In this document: positions 12,501 through 24,010 of the stretch, piece by piece
How the letters are laid out: every line of letters starts with the position of its first letter
Numbering within the stretch: position 1 is the first letter of the stretch
From: Diabrotica undecimpunctata
Lineage: Eukaryota; Arthropoda; Insecta; Coleoptera; Chrysomelidae
NCBI RefSeq assembly: GCF_040954645.1
Contig: NC_092812.1
Location: 4,030,001-4,094,000 of the forward strand
Direction of reading: 5' to 3'
DNA: 64,000 bases
The notes under the pieces: generated by a model
Databases searched by the model: none
What the model saw: the letters and a program-made list of their open reading frames with translations, nothing else
What the model was told of the DNA's origin: nothing
Made by a program: the position numbers and the translations under genes

Positions 12501-12836
12501 TTAAATATTGTGGTACTTATTAATGTCTTTCAAGAAATTCAGAGTATTGTTAAAGTTACAGTCTGCACCTAGAGCTTCTATAAGTGTTCCTGGTATATTG
12601 TTATTGCTTAGTTGTTGATTGTAGATGGGACATTCACATAGTAGGTGCATTATTGTTAGTGTCGTATTACACGTTTCACATCGCGGCGGTTCGCACTTTT
12701 TAATTAAGTAATCATGCGTTAACCTAGTAAGTCCGAGTCTGAGGCGTGTTACTATTATTTCTTGGCTTCTTGACTTAGGTAACACATTCCATGCCGCTAT
12801 GCTAGGTTTCACTTGTTTTAATTTAGAATTCGACAC
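12501..12836 (-). CDS. ORF2 C-terminal cysteine-rich domain of the I-like LINE
   Basis: This frame continues ORF2 after a small frameshift near 12840. It reads LRLGLTRLTHDYLIKK, then CETCNTTLTIMHLLCECP, a C-x2-C...H...C pattern common at the end of I and Jockey ORF2 proteins, where it is thought to bind nucleic acid. The related element at 41096-41288 keeps the same module. It ends with a normal stop upstream of the A-rich tail. Confidence 0.75.
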   Translation of the reverse strand: MSNSKLKQVKPSIAAWNVLPKSRSQEIIVTRLRLGLTRLTHDYLIKKCEPPRCETCNTTLTIMHLLCECPIYNQQLSNNNIPGTLIEALGADCNFNNTLNFLKDINKYHNI

Positions 12837-12843
12837 ATTCCAT

Positions 12844-15056
12844 TTATTTTTCCACGCACTTAAGATTGATTTTTTTTATATAAGCTTTTATATCCGTTGA
12901 TACTGATGTGTTTACGATCTCGGAAACGTCACTCACTATCGCGTCTTTCGCACTATGGTCAGCAGTTTCGTTGCCTTTTATTCCTATATGGGATGGGATC
13001 CAGATGAAATTTATCTCATTATGATTGATATAAGCCTGAAGAAGGACTGTTTTAATTTTTTTTAAAAGCGGGTTTTTTGGATACAGTTGTCGGATGCTTT
13101 GTATGGCACTAAGTGAGTCTGTTAAGATAATATATTTGGAGTTTGTTGTCAGATTGATTAGTTCTATGGCGCTATAGAGAGCATACAGTTCAGCTGTATA
13201 GATAGTACTAACATTAGATAGTTTGAATTTAAGGACCTTCTCTGGAGTTACTACAGACGCTCCCACACCTTCGGATGATTTTGAACCATTAGTGTATATC
13301 TGGGTATGATTTTTATAACGACTAATGATTTTTCTAAAATGGGAAATAATTAGATTAGGATTAGTGGAGTTTTTATCAAATGACGTAAGTTCAAAGTTAT
13401 ATGATGGTATGTTTTGAATCCAAGGTGGATTATGATCATATGTGTATGGAAGACATTCAGGTATAACAATATCAAACAGATGCAAATGGTCTTTTATTCT
13501 TTTATAGAAAGGTTTATTAGAACGGTGATTTGCATTAAGGTTTGGGTAATTATCAGTAAAAGTATTTCTATAGACAGGATTTTTTTCATTATCTTTAATT
13601 TTTGTTGCATATGTTAGACTAAGGTAAGCTCTTCTATCATTTAACGACAATTCATTTGCTTCGCAAAGTAAACTTTCAATCGGTGTTGTACAAAAGGCTC
13701 CCAGGCATATTCTGAGTGCTGTGTTATGAATAGTGTCGAGCTTTTTAAGTACTGATTTCGATGCTGAGTCGTAAGCTATAGCCGCGTAGTCTAGCTGTGA
13801 TCGTATAATAGTTCTGTATATAATTAGCAATGTACTCCTGTCTGAACCCCAATTCTTGTGTGCTAGAATTTTTAGTAAATTTAATCTTCTATAACATTTA
13901 CATGCTAGATTATTGATATGTTCTTTCCAATTCAACTTTCTGTCAAAAGTAACTCCTAGCAATTTTAGCGAATCTTTTTGTTGTAGTGATTGGTTGTATA
14001 GATATAATGAGATTGGTGTACTGACTTTCTTTTTAGAAAATAATATATATTTAGTTTTAGTTGTTGAAAAGATAAATCCAGTTTCCTCTGACCATTTTTC
14101 AATATCTAACAAGAAACTCTGTGCAAGTTGTGAGAGGTTGTTTAAGTTTTTGCTTTGACCAAATATTACGAGATCGTCAGCATATAAGCGGCCTTTAAGT
14201 GGAAGTTTTAAATTTCGTAGAACATCATTTATGGCAATTATAAATAGCGTAGGACTTATAACAGATCCCTGAGGAATTCCATTTTCCAATTCCACTTTTG
14301 ACGACAAATTACCATTTACTCTAACTTGGATATATCTTTTATATAAGAAGTTTTTTATAAATGCAAGGCAATGTCCTTTGATTTCTAAATCGTACAGTAA
14401 TCTGATGATACGGTGGCGCCAAGCTGTATCAAAGGCTCTTTCAATGTCGAAGAATATTCCAATACATTTTTGATTAAGGGAGAAGGCTTCATGTACACTG
14501 CTTTCTAGGTCTATAATATTGTCTAGAGTTGATCTATTTTGTCGGAAACCACTTTGTTCTGGAATAATAATATTTCGATCTTCAAGTGTCCAGAGGAGAC
14601 GACGGTTGACCATTTTTTCTAACAGTTTGCATGCAGTACATGTTAGCGCAATTGGTCTATAAGACTCAGGATCTGTTTTGGGACATTTTGGTTTTAATAT
14701 AGGTATTATAATAGAATCTCTCTATGCTGTTGGAAATTTCTGTTCTGTCCAAATAATATTAAATATGTTAAGAAGATGATTGTGTGCATTCTCAGGTAAA
14801 TGCTTAAGAAAAACCATTGGGATGTTATCTGGACCCTCACTAGTCTCTTTAAATGAGTTTAATGCATCTTTGTATTCATTTATATTAAATTTGGTGTTTA
14901 GAGCATCTGTGTCATCTACAAACGGTATAATTACATTGCATTCTTCGTTCTGTTTAAAGTTGATAAAATTATTATTATAATTGCTTGTATTAGATCTATT
15001 TTTATACGTATTAGCAAATTCTTCTGCTATTTCTAGGTCATCTGTGATTATTTTAT
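12844..15056 (-). pseudogene. ORF2 reverse transcriptase and RNase H of the I-like LINE
   Basis: The longest open part (14613-12844) shows RT motifs FFDIERAFDTAWRH, GIPQGSVISPTLF and RLYADDLVIF. An RNase H domain follows (IYTNGSKSSEGVGAS, TAELYALYSAI, LTDSLSAI, IPSHIGIKGNETADHSAK). The RNase H acidic residues look present apart from D to N in the first motif. The same frame continues upstream to 15056, with YRPIALTCTACKLLEK near 14640 and one stop at about 14720. Upstream the inserted 402 bp repeats cut it off from the endonuclease. It would copy LINE RNA at the target site; this copy is inactive. Confidence 0.88.
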
Positions 15057-15106
15057 TATCTTTCTTTAGATTAATTAGATAAGATTAATTTTCACGTTGA
15101 GAAAGC

Positions 15107-15166
15107 CTATGAATAACTGTTCTGATGAGCTTTATTAAAGCGAAATACGTATCAACAGATACATAG
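15107..15166 (+). ncRNA. hammerhead ribozyme, type I, copy 1
   Basis: Helix I is CUGUU/AACAG, then an internal loop, then CUAUG/CAUAG. The core CUGAUGA is at 15122-15128. Helix II is GCUUU/AAAGC with loop AUU. GAA is at 15142-15144 and helix III is the palindrome AUAC/GUAU without a loop. C17 is 15153, so cleavage is expected between 15153 and 15154. A loopless palindromic helix III suggests that it acts as a dimer. Confidence 0.85.
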
Positions 15167-15508
15167 ACTATTTTTGCGTGAAAGGAAATCTTGACTGTCT
15201 TTAATTTTATTTTTATTCGGATCTACTCTGTATGAGTACAAGAAACCAATTCGCTAACGATTTCTGCTTAGCTGAGGAGACATGTCGTGGAATGCAAATT
15301 TTAGATTCCCCATGTCTCTATTAACATCTTTATCAGCGTCTGTTATACCTTGCATTTATAGAAGGTTCAGATTAAGGCAGTTATCTGAATTGTGTTTCGA
15401 AACTATTTTACGGATTTAATATCAGATGTCGCTATTGCGTCCGTTTCGAAGCCATTTTATCGTTGCTTCACAAAGACAGGAAAAGATTAATTTTCACGTT
15501 GAGAAAGC

Positions 15509-15568
15509 CTATGAATAACTGTTCTGATGAGCTTTATTAAAGCGAAATACGTATCAACAGATACATAG
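15509..15568 (+). ncRNA. hammerhead ribozyme, copy 2
   Basis: The sequence is the same as copy 1 within the ribozyme, exactly 402 bp on. Cleavage is expected after 15555. A few changes lie just 3' of the fold (GACTTTTTTTGTGTG in place of GACTATTTTTGCGTG). Confidence 0.85.
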
Positions 15569-15910
15569 ACTTTTTTTGTGTGAAAGGAAATCTTGACTGT
15601 CTTTAATTTTATTTTTATTCGGATCTACTCTGTATGAGTACAAGAAACCAATTCGCTAACGATTTCTGCTTAGCTGAGGAGACATGTCGTGGAATGCAAA
15701 TTTTAGATTCCCCATGTCTCTATTAACATCTTTATCAGCGTCTGTTATACCTTGCATTTATAGAAGGTTCAGATTAAGGCAGTTATCTGAATTTTGTTTC
15801 GAAACTATTTTACGGATTTAATATCAGATGTCGCTATTGCGTCCGTTTCGAAGCCATTTTATCGTTGCTTCACAAAGACAGGAAAAGATTAATTTTCACG
15901 TTGAGAAAGC

Positions 15911-15970
15911 CTATGAATAACTGTTCTGATGAGCTTTATTAAAGCGAAATACGTATCAACAGATACATAG
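15911..15970 (+). ncRNA. hammerhead ribozyme, copy 3
   Basis: A further 402 bp on, in the truncated third unit, with helices and core intact. Cleavage is expected after 15957. The unit stops about 45 bp later at the target duplication. Confidence 0.85.
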
Positions 15971-16013
15971 ACTATTTTTGCGTGAAAGGAAATCTTGACT
16001 GTCTTTAATTTTA

Positions 16014-17154
16014 TATCTTTCTTTAGTTGAGTGATTTTGTTATAAGCCGGTATTCCAGATATTTTTTTGACATTCTTCCACATTTCAGACATAGGGGTCC
16101 TACTGTTTATACTGGACACAAATTGAGCCCACGAATTTCTTTTTGAAGTTTTTACTACTAACTGAGCTTTAGCTTTAAGTTTTTGAAATTCTATTTTGTT
16201 GTTAAGTGTTTTATGTCTTTTGTATTTGTTAAAGGTTTTTTTGGAAGCTTCGATCGATATCTTACATTGTTCATTCCACCAAGGGACTGGTTTATGTTTT
16301 GTAATAGGTGCAGTTTTCTTAATGGTTTCCTCGGCTGCTTTTAATATGATGCTGAAGACGGTTTCGATGTCTGTGTCAATACTGTTGGATATTTTACAGT
16401 TTGTGACATGTTTTTCTATGATATCTTCAAATAATGTCCAATTTGCTTCCTTCGTTTTCCACCTAGGGGCGTGCTTTCCATTTTTGGGCTTGAACAAGTT
16501 ATTGGTGATTATTATTGGGTAATGGTCACTGTTATAAGTGTAGTCTAATCTGTTCCATGTCATTAATGCAGAGAAGTTATTATCCGCTATCGTTAAGTCC
16601 AAGGGCGTTGATTCGCCTGTTTGTATATTGAATCTTGTAGGGCGTCCATCATTCAACAGTGATAAGTTATACTGATCTATTAATTCTTCAATAATAAGTC
16701 CTCTTTTGTCGTCATATGTAGATCTCCAAATACTGTTGTAAGCATTAAAATCACTTGTTAAAATACGCGGAGAAGGTATTTGTCTCACGAGGTTAAAAAG
16801 GTCCTGTTTATCAACTGGTTGTCCTGGGGGTAAGTAAATCGTGCAAATATTTATTTTTGTGGTCCCTTCTAGAGAAATAGCTACAGCTTCTAAATGTGTT
16901 TGTAGGGGTAACCTACTTGCGGTTAATTTGTTATTTACGAGAATTGTCACTCCACCGCTTGCTATTCTTTGGTTTACTCTATTTTTTGAAAAACTTTGAT
17001 AATTATGTAAACAAGATTCTTGGTTGCTCTTAAGATTCGTTTCTTGAAGACAAATAATATCTGGTAGATACTCTGATTGTAGAATTTTTAACATCGGTAA
17101 GTTATTATAGTATCCGTTTATATTCCACTGAATAATTGAATTAAACGACGCCAT
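16014..17154 (-). CDS. ORF2 endonuclease domain of the I-like LINE
   Basis: The minus frame opens at 17154 with MASFNSIIQWNINGY and carries APE-type endonuclease motifs. These are WNINGY, CLQETNLK, the ILTSDFNAYNSIW block, LDLTIAD and SDHYPIIIT. It nicks target DNA to prime reverse transcription. The frame runs on to about 16014, where the 402 bp repeat insertion breaks it; codons read beyond 16013 belong to the insert. The start lies 300 bp downstream of the end of ORF1. Confidence 0.85.
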
Positions 17155-17454
17155 TTTTACTTTCTAGTTATAAAAAAGTTTTAATTTTATTAAGACTCTG
17201 TGTCTGTGTCAAGTAAAATGTCATTTTCGTTGTCGGTAGAAGAAAGTTCGTCATTTAGGTGTTTTGTGATTTATTTTCTAAGTTTGGTACATTTGATTTT
17301 AAGAGATCTATCTGTTATGTGAGCATATATGTAAGTTACTAATCATTGCTAGTAATCCAGTAAAATCATGTGTATAATTGGTTATAGTGGTGATAATATT
17401 TGGAGAACCTGATGCGTTTTCTAACTGATCTATAAATTGGTCGTGATTAAGGAT

Positions 17455-18507
17455 ATGGTGGTGAATGTTCATTTATTATTGTTTTTAGGTCAGTATCAGA
17501 ACTTTTCTTGGGTTTTTTGTTGGGTTTTTGTGTAGGTTTCCTAAAATTTATTTCTGTTTGTTTACATTTTTCTGACAGAGCTGGTGCATATGTTGGTGAA
17601 GGTAATAGAATTTCGTCTACGTCACGCTTACGGCTTGTCTGTTGAGTAATATCTAGTGATATAGCGCTGTTATTTTCTGGAGGTGTACTGGTATTGGTAA
17701 CTGAGGATGCTTTTGGTTCGACATGTTCAGGATTTGTACTGTTTGTTAAGGAAGTAGATTGCTGATTGGGAAGTTTTGTATGGTGTCCATGTGTGAAGGA
17801 GTATTTAACGATGTTGAAATAGTTTGAGGTGTGGGTTTATGTTGAGAGTTTGTGGGATTTTTACAATTATTAGCATTATGTCCTTGCTGTTTGCAGTTAA
17901 AGCATAACTGATTATCTTGCGATAAGAAAATTCGATAGGATTTGTTATCGTAATTAATCAAAAAAGATTCAGGTAAAGGATTTATAACAGGGTTGATAAA
18001 AATTTGTCTTCTAAAACTGTAAATATGATTGAATTCCGGTAAGGTAGAGCTAATACGAAGAAAGGTCATTGATGACATTGGCTTGAGACCTAGGTTTACT
18101 AATTCGTGAATAAGAATATCATGGAGAATTGAGGGGCATACATTCGATAGAACTAACCTATCCGCTGGAGTAATATATTTTCTAGCTTGAACTGGTTCAT
18201 CATTTATTAGTTTTATACCATCATATACCTGCATAAAGTTATCCACAATTTCTTTGCTCGGTAGATACATGCATACTCGATTATTGGACAGCCTTGAAGA
18301 AAATAAGATGTTTTTGGGCTGTATAAGTGCTCCTAGTGGTATGAGGTAGTCCTGTAGGCGTAATCCATCCTTTGAAGAGAAAACAATCGCTTGTTCAGGA
18401 CTAGGATATGTATGTTGGCTTAGAACTTTTGAGTAGGATTTAACTGTGTTAGTATGTTGTGGTACAGAGTTAATTACGTTGGAACTTCCATCTGATGTTA
18501 CGGACAT
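17455..18507 (-). pseudogene. ORF1 (gag-like) of the I-like LINE
   Basis: The frame from 18507 begins MSVTSDGSSN and includes a region LSNNRVCMYLPSKEIVDNF and a zinc knuckle CFNCKQQGHNANNC (C-x2-C-x4-H-x4-C). It stops at 17746. A second frame then continues the same protein with SRKRDVDEILLPSPTYAP to about 17455, so one frameshift near 17755 splits it. The protein would coat LINE RNA. Two diverged copies of this gag lie on the plus strand at 33-42 kb. Confidence 0.8.
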
Positions 18508-18891
18508 GATGAATCCTCTATATGCGATTTTAACAGGACTTTATTTTATATATAGATTAAATCAAATAAAGTCCGACTCTGTTTATTTTAAAACTAGTTG
18601 ATCGGCTGGTAATTACCAAATTAGCTGAATAACGATAAGAGTACAACTAGTTTTTTGGTTAATTTGTAACTACAATTATTATTGATGAGAATATGTTATT
18701 GATGCTTAAAAGTGATATTTCTAATCAAACTATAATTAACTGGAAAGAAGTACTTACGGCACTTAACAAATCACTGTAAACTTCTTTGATATATCACTTT
18801 TAATTATTTAAATTTATACTTTTTCTATTAAAAACTATAAAAGTTGTGGAGCTTAAAATTAAGTCGACTTTCATGCCTGACATTCAGGGCC
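18508..18891 (-). promoter_or_regulatory. 5' leader of the I-like LINE
   Basis: This non-coding leader resembles 33003-33290 in the opposite orientation. Both contain GAGCTCCACAACTTTTA or a near copy, an ACTAGTT and AAACAGAGTCGGAC. Conservation in front of two gag copies suggests that it holds an internal promoter, as in other I-like LINEs. No core motif was proven. Confidence 0.5.
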
Positions 18892-19446
18892 CTGTTCTAA
18901 CACAGAGTTTCTTGGAACATATTTTCATCTTTGGTTTCCAGTATCATTATTACAAGGATTTTGCTGGATATGGACATAGTGAACCCGGTGGTATGTACAT
19001 GATGTTTTCATAACCAACGTTCAAAAATTTTTCTTACTGTAAATTTATGATTATTTTACTAGGAAATATAGTGTTGTTTAATAATAATAAAGTTCAAGCA
19101 ACAATTCCTATATGCATTAACTCGGTAATGATAATTCTGCTCCCCGATACCAGGTAGCAGTCCCGAAAACATTAAAACTGCTACACTCATGCTTCTCATT
19201 ATCCTACAATTAGCCAGTCCAGAACTATAAGCCTTATTATGGCACTGATATTGCTGCTGCTCCTCATAAGTGAATAGAATATGCAAGGAAGGTTTTGACA
19301 ATTTAATAGGATTTTGTGTGTTAGAATATTATTTCTCCGAGAAAGTGAAGAATATCTATTTGCTATCCGGATTTAATCCATAAATTAAATAATAGAATGC
19401 TCTAAAATAATGCTAGTAGCAGCAAAAAAAAGCGGTCTAATAGTCA
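18892..19446. repeat. repeat family R, copy 1, second part
   Basis: This matches 22690-23215 closely, for example GGTGGTATGTACATGATG and GATATTGCTGCTGCTCCTCA. I see no coding sequence. It continues after the RTE insertion at 21131. Confidence 0.7.
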
Positions 19447-19462
19447 TCATCATCATCATCAA

Positions 19463-20023
19463 TCAGCCCTGAGTTGTCCATTGTTGAACATAGGCCTCCT
19501 CTAGACTTTTCCATCTGCTTCTGTTCTGCGCCTCTGCTATCCAATTGGTCACGATTCTTCTGAGGTCATCGGTCCATCGCTTTGGGGGTCTTCCTCGGCT
19601 TCTCTTGTCAGCCCGTGGTCTCCACTCAAGCAATTTTTTTGTCCAACTGTTGTCTTTCATTCTTGCAACATGTCCTGCCCATCTCCATTTTTTTTTGTAA
19701 TATGTTCGATAATGTCTTCCACTCCGGTTCGTCTACGAACTGCCCCGTTTCTTATTCTATTGCTTAAGTTTATTCCAAGCATTGATCTCTCCATCTTTCG
19801 TTGTGTCATTCTCAATTTTTCGGCTGATGTTTTTGTGAGAGTTAAGGTTTCTGCTCCGTATGTGAGGACTGGTAGAACGCACTGGTTAAAAGCTTTTCTT
19901 TTTAAATGGATCGGTATATTTGTTTTAAATACGTCTCTCATTTTTCCGAATGCAGCTCAACCCAGACTTATTCTTCTGAGTAGCTCGCATGTTTGGTTAT
20001 CTCACGTTAACCTTATTTCGTGA
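19463..20023 (-). pseudogene. RTE C-terminal region, frameshifted
   Basis: Two frames continue the RT protein. One (19941-19657) reads CVLPVLTYGAETLTLTK and RKMERSMLGI. The other (19660-19463) reads SRGRPPKRWTDDLRRI and ends AYVQQWTTQG. Both are typical of the RTE C-terminus. Frameshifts near 20030 and 19660 break it. The stop lies only a few bases from the TGATGA tail. Confidence 0.8.
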
Positions 20024-20064
20024 CCCAAATACACATATTTTTCCACAAGTTCTATGGGCGACTA

Positions 20065-20910
20065 TTAGATTTCTATTAGCTCATTGGGGATGAGATTGGT
20101 CATCATTTTTGTTTTTCCATAGTTTATTTTTAAACCGACTTTCTGGGTTACTTGCTGTAATTGTTGTAGCATAACTCTGGCTTCTCCTAAGTTGTCTGTT
20201 ATAAGAACAATATCATCGGCGTATCTGAGATGATTGAATATCTTTCCATCGATTCTAATACCCTTTGATTCAAACTCTAGCCTTTTAAATGCGTACTCTA
20301 TAACTGTTATAAATAGTTTTGGCGACAAGGTATCTCCCTGCCGCACCCCTCTGTCAATTTTTATCTTCTCAGTGCAATGGAGGTTAACGGTTGTTGTCGC
20401 ATTTTCGTATATATTTCGAATAATATTTGCATACCTGTGATCTATTCTGCATTCTGATAGTGCTTTTAAGATAGCAACTGTTTCGACTGTGTCAAATGCT
20501 TTGTGGAAGTCGACAAAGATAAGAGCAAGGGGTCTGTTATATTCGATAGACTTTTCAACTAGAGTTTTAAGGCATTGCAAATGGTCGTTTGTTCCGTGTC
20601 CCGCTCGAAATCCTGCCTGTTCTTCTGATTGATAGAAATCGAGTTTTGCTTCTAATCTGTTTGTCAGTATTCGAGTAAAGAGCTTGTATAGGTAGTTAAG
20701 CAAACTAATTGGCCTATAGTTTTCGAGATCTGATTTATCCCCTTTTTTGTGGAGGAGGATTGTAACCGAATTTTTCCATTTACTTGGAATGTTTTCACTA
20801 TGCAGACATAGATTAAAAAGTGTTTGGATTCGGGACATCAAAAGTGGACCTCCTAGTTTAATTGTCTCAATGACTACACCATCTTCCCCCGGAGCTCTAT
20901 TATTTTTCAT
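20065..20910 (-). CDS. RTE-like reverse transcriptase
   Basis: This 281-codon frame carries NNRAPGEDGVVIE, YRPISLLNYLYKLFTRI, QAGFRAGHGTNDHL, FVDFHKAFDTV, GVRQGDTLSPKLF and HLRYADDIVLI in RT order, with the YADD catalytic pair intact. It lacks the upstream endonuclease, and the frame breaks after NELIEI. The enzyme would copy RTE RNA at a nick. Without its endonuclease it could not act alone. Confidence 0.85.
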   Translation of the reverse strand: MKNNRAPGEDGVVIETIKLGGPLLMSRIQTLFNLCLHSENIPSKWKNSVTILLHKKGDKSDLENYRPISLLNYLYKLFTRILTNRLEAKLDFYQSEEQAGFRAGHGTNDHLQCLKTLVEKSIEYNRPLALIFVDFHKAFDTVETVAILKALSECRIDHRYANIIRNIYENATTTVNLHCTEKIKIDRGVRQGDTLSPKLFITVIEYAFKRLEFESKGIRIDGKIFNHLRYADDIVLITDNLGEARVMLQQLQQVTQKVGLKINYGKTKMMTNLIPNELIEI

Positions 20911-21130
20911 ATTTTTGAGGGCATGTTGAACCTGACCTCAGCGACTCCAACAATGTCCCAATTGATTTTATCAAGTTCAGATTCCATTTCTATGAATTTT
21001 TCTTCTGATAGCAGGGTTCATTGAAAGTTGCAATTTTTAGAGATATATATCTGTTAGATGGTTTTCTAAAATATGTCAGAATTTTGCCCCCCCCCCAGAA
21101 TCCGTGGGACTGACTGATAGTCTGACTGAT

Positions 21131-22010
21131 GGTCTAATAGTCACTAATGAGAAAATCAAATAAATGTTCTTTAACATACAAAAGAGAGGATCGAGAGTAG
21201 GGCATAACGGAACAATAAAGCCATATAATTTTGAAAGATTGCAGCGTCTTAGATGCCGTAGGTAATGTTGTTACATAAAAAATAAAAGGGAACATTTAGG
21301 TAGCTAACTGATGTTTATGTATATATAGCCCTCTTTTAAATCCAGAAGTCTAATTCGAATCTCTAAAATCAGGATATATAAAATAGTGATCAAACCAGTG
21401 CTAATGTGTGGATACGTGGCGAGAACGTATTAATTAGACCAGGATTGCTAAAAAAGCCATCAGAGGTATTTTCCGACTTACAGAGGTCCGAGTACTAACC
21501 AATACCGAACAGAGCTAATTCCAAGGTCAAACACATATATAAAGATAGCAACGTCGTACAAGAAACTAAATCTCAGTGCTAAAGTTGCGCTGGCTTTATC
21601 CAAAGACTCTATAATAACTGCATTGCCAAGTTAAATTGGGAGGATGCCCCAAGAGAAAAAATGCCTTTAAGACTTCCACAAATGAAGGGGGAGGTAACAT
21701 ATGGTCAGATTTAGGAATAATGAGACTATCTACCGATCCATTATATTTATCAACACCTGCTATCCTACCTACAATCAATACTTATCTGTTGTGGAATATC
21801 AAATCAATTACATGTAATCAAACGAACTAGGCTTAAAAAAATTATCGAAGGAAAGGCACTTCAGAAATATTGACATACATTTTAAAAACGTCATTTACCT
21901 GGCTGTATTTTCAATAGGAAAGAGAAGACAAAAAGAAGAAAAGGCAATAGAATCTTGTTCCGTTCTGACTATACGATGACTATATAACATATAGGGAGAA
22001 AGAGAGAATA
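21131..22010. repeat. repeat family R, copy 1, third part
   Basis: This matches 23201-24010. On the plus strand, 21360-21800 keeps a frayed LINE C-terminal reading (KIVIKPVLMCG, then RIAKKAIRGIFRLTEVRV after frameshifts). The match fades at about 21900-22010. Confidence 0.6.
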
Positions 22011-22361
22011 ATGTTTATGTTTAATTTAGAAGTCGCTGGTTTTCTCCCTTTTGAATTGGGTATGTATATGTATTACCATAGAAAATAAAAGCAAGAGAAC
22101 TATAATTATAAAACGAAAAGATTACGAAATGAAAAGATTATATAAATCCCTTATATTTACACAGACTGTTTTACAAAAGGTGAGCATAAAAGGACAGCTG
22201 TTTTACAAACTTAATATTATTAGACGCATTTAGGATCAATTTCACTCAAAATATGATATGCTAAAATATGATCCGACAGGAAAAAGGCAATGACTTTTAC
22301 AGCTGATTGCCACATAAATATATCAATGTAAACCAAGTATGATGATTTTTGCCACAGCAAA
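22011..22361. other. spacer between R copies, nothing recognised
   Basis: AT-rich DNA with no frame or repeat I can support. Confidence 0.3.
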
Positions 22362-24010
22362 TTTAAAGTGTTCCATACTTTCGAAATTGTAGTTGTTCAT
22401 CTAAATGTTTTTTCTAAATTTATTAAATTGGTCTCTTCTGTTGATTCGCTTGTATTCGGTTTTCATTTCGTTGATTTTAAGTGAAACATTTTTCGTGCAC
22501 TTTGTTAAAGATGTTTGCGGACCGGAGAGAGTTTCTTATGAGATCCATATCATTAACATATGCCAGGAGTGCTTTGTACCTTGGCCCGTTAATGGATTAC
22601 ATCTTAAATAGGCGTTATTTCTATTTTACTAAGCTGTTTATTGATTTTTTGACAATTTGAATCAAGAATCTGTAGTTTATTCGACTGTTGAATAAAACAG
22701 ACTTTCTTGGTGCATATTTTTATCTCTGGATTTTTGTTTGCCGTCTTCTTATTACAACGATTTTGCTGAATATCGACATAGGGAACCTGGTGGTATGTAC
22801 ATGATGTTTCCATAAGCAACGTTCGAAAATTTGTCTTACTGTAAAGTCATGATGATTTTACTAGAAAATATAGTATTGTTTAATAATAATAAAGCAACAA
22901 TTACTATATGAATTAACTTGGTACTGATATCTCTGCTCTCCGCTAACAGATGGCAGTCCCGAAAACATTAAAACTCATGCTTCCTATTATCCAACGATTA
23001 GCCAGTCCAGTACTATACGCCTTATTATGGTACTGATATTGCTGCTGCTCCTCATGAGTGAATAAAATATGCAAGGAAGGTTTTGGCAATTTAATAGGAT
23101 TTTGTGTGTTAGAATATTATTTTTCCGAGAAAGTGAAGAATATCAATTTGCTATCCGGAATTAATCCATAAATTATTAGAATGCTATAAAATAATGATAT
23201 TAGCATAAAAAAACGGTCTAATAGTCAGTAATAAAGCATATAAATGTTCTTTAACATACAAAAGAGATGACGTAGAGTAGGGCATAACGTAACAATAGAG
23301 CCATATAATTTTAAAGGATTGCAACATTTTAGATATCGTAGATAACGTTGTAACATAAGAAATAAAAGGGAATATTCAGGTAGCTAACTAATGTATATAT
23401 AACTCTTATAATACTTTTAAATTCAGAGGTCTAATACGAGTTTCTTAAATCAGGATATATAAAATAGTGATTAAACCAGTGCTAATGTGTGGATATGTGG
23501 CCATAAAGCTAACAAAACAATGTACGTAAAACTCAGGTATTAATTAGATCAGGATTGCTAGAAAAGCCATCAGAAGTATTTTCCGACTTACAAAGGTCCG
23601 CGTACTAACCAATACCGAACGGAACTAATGCCAAGGCCAAACACATATATAAAGACAACAACATCGTGTAAGAAGCTAAATCTCAATGCTAAAGTTGCGC
23701 TGGCTATATCCAAAGGCTCTATAATAACTACATTGCCAAGTTAAATTGGGAGGATGCCCCAAGAGAAAAAATGCCTTTAGGACTTCCACAAATGAAGGGG
23801 GAAGGTAACATGAGGTCAGATTTAGGAATAATGAGACTATCTACCGACCCATCATATTTATCAACACATGCCTGTTCAACTACCTGCTATCCTACCTATA
23901 GTCAATACTCATCTATTGGGGACTATCAAATCAATTACATGTAATCAAACAAACCAGGCTTAAAAAAAGTTATCTCAGGAAAGGCACTTTTAAAACGTTA
24001 TTTACGTGAC
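22362..24010. repeat. repeat family R, copy 2 (uninterrupted)
   Basis: This copy holds, without the LINE insertions, the sequences seen at 12040-12400, 18892-19446 and 21131-22010. It therefore shows the empty target sites of both the I-like LINE (near 22690) and the RTE (near 23215). The first 330 bp are a decayed LINE RT on the minus strand; 23455-23890 is a decayed LINE C-terminus on the plus strand. Confidence 0.7.

Larger units (their letters stand above)
15070..16013 (+). mobile_element. retrozyme-like insertion: 402 bp repeats with hammerhead ribozymes
   Basis: A 402 bp unit starts at 15081 and 15483, with a partial third copy from 15885, so 2.3 units in tandem. The whole block is flanked by TATCTTTCTTTAG at 15057-15069 and 16014-16026, a 13 bp target duplication inside LINE ORF2. 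Each unit start carries a complete hammerhead fold, with cleavage sites 402 bp apart. There is no ORF. These traits match the small non-autonomous retrozymes described in animals, which spread as circular RNA and are thought to be mobilised by Penelope-like elements. The family match is from knowledge; novelty is not known. Confidence 0.85.
12402..18891 (-). mobile_element. I-like LINE, near full length
   Basis: The element carries, in order on the minus strand, a 5' leader, a gag-like ORF1 with a zinc knuckle, and an ORF2 with endonuclease, reverse transcriptase, RNase H and a cysteine-rich C-terminus. A T-run at 12402-12410 is its A-rich tail. CTGTTTTATAACAAAGAG (12384-12401) and CTGTTCTAACACAGAG (18892-18907) flank it as a diverged target duplication within repeat R. 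The RNase H domain after RT is typical of the I group. A 944 bp block is inserted at 15070-16013. Confidence 0.85.
19447..21130 (-). mobile_element. RTE-like LINE, internally deleted
   Basis: GGTCTAATAGTCA occurs at 19434-19446 and 21131-21143, once on each side, and once in the empty site at about 23215. This 13 bp target duplication fixes the limits. The 3' end is a (TGATGA)n tract at 19447-19461, as in RTE elements. The 5' side still reads MESELDKINWDIVGVAEVR, an endonuclease N-terminus. It joins directly to the RT start, so most of the endonuclease is deleted. Confidence 0.85.

Noticed and set aside
15070..16013. The 402 bp repeats as ordinary satellite DNA
   Set aside because: Only 2.3 units are present, bounded by a clean 13 bp target duplication inside a LINE ORF, which indicates insertion rather than a satellite array.
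15889..16013. The last codons of the endonuclease frame as part of the LINE protein
   Set aside because: They lie in the inserted repeat; the true frame resumes at about 15056.
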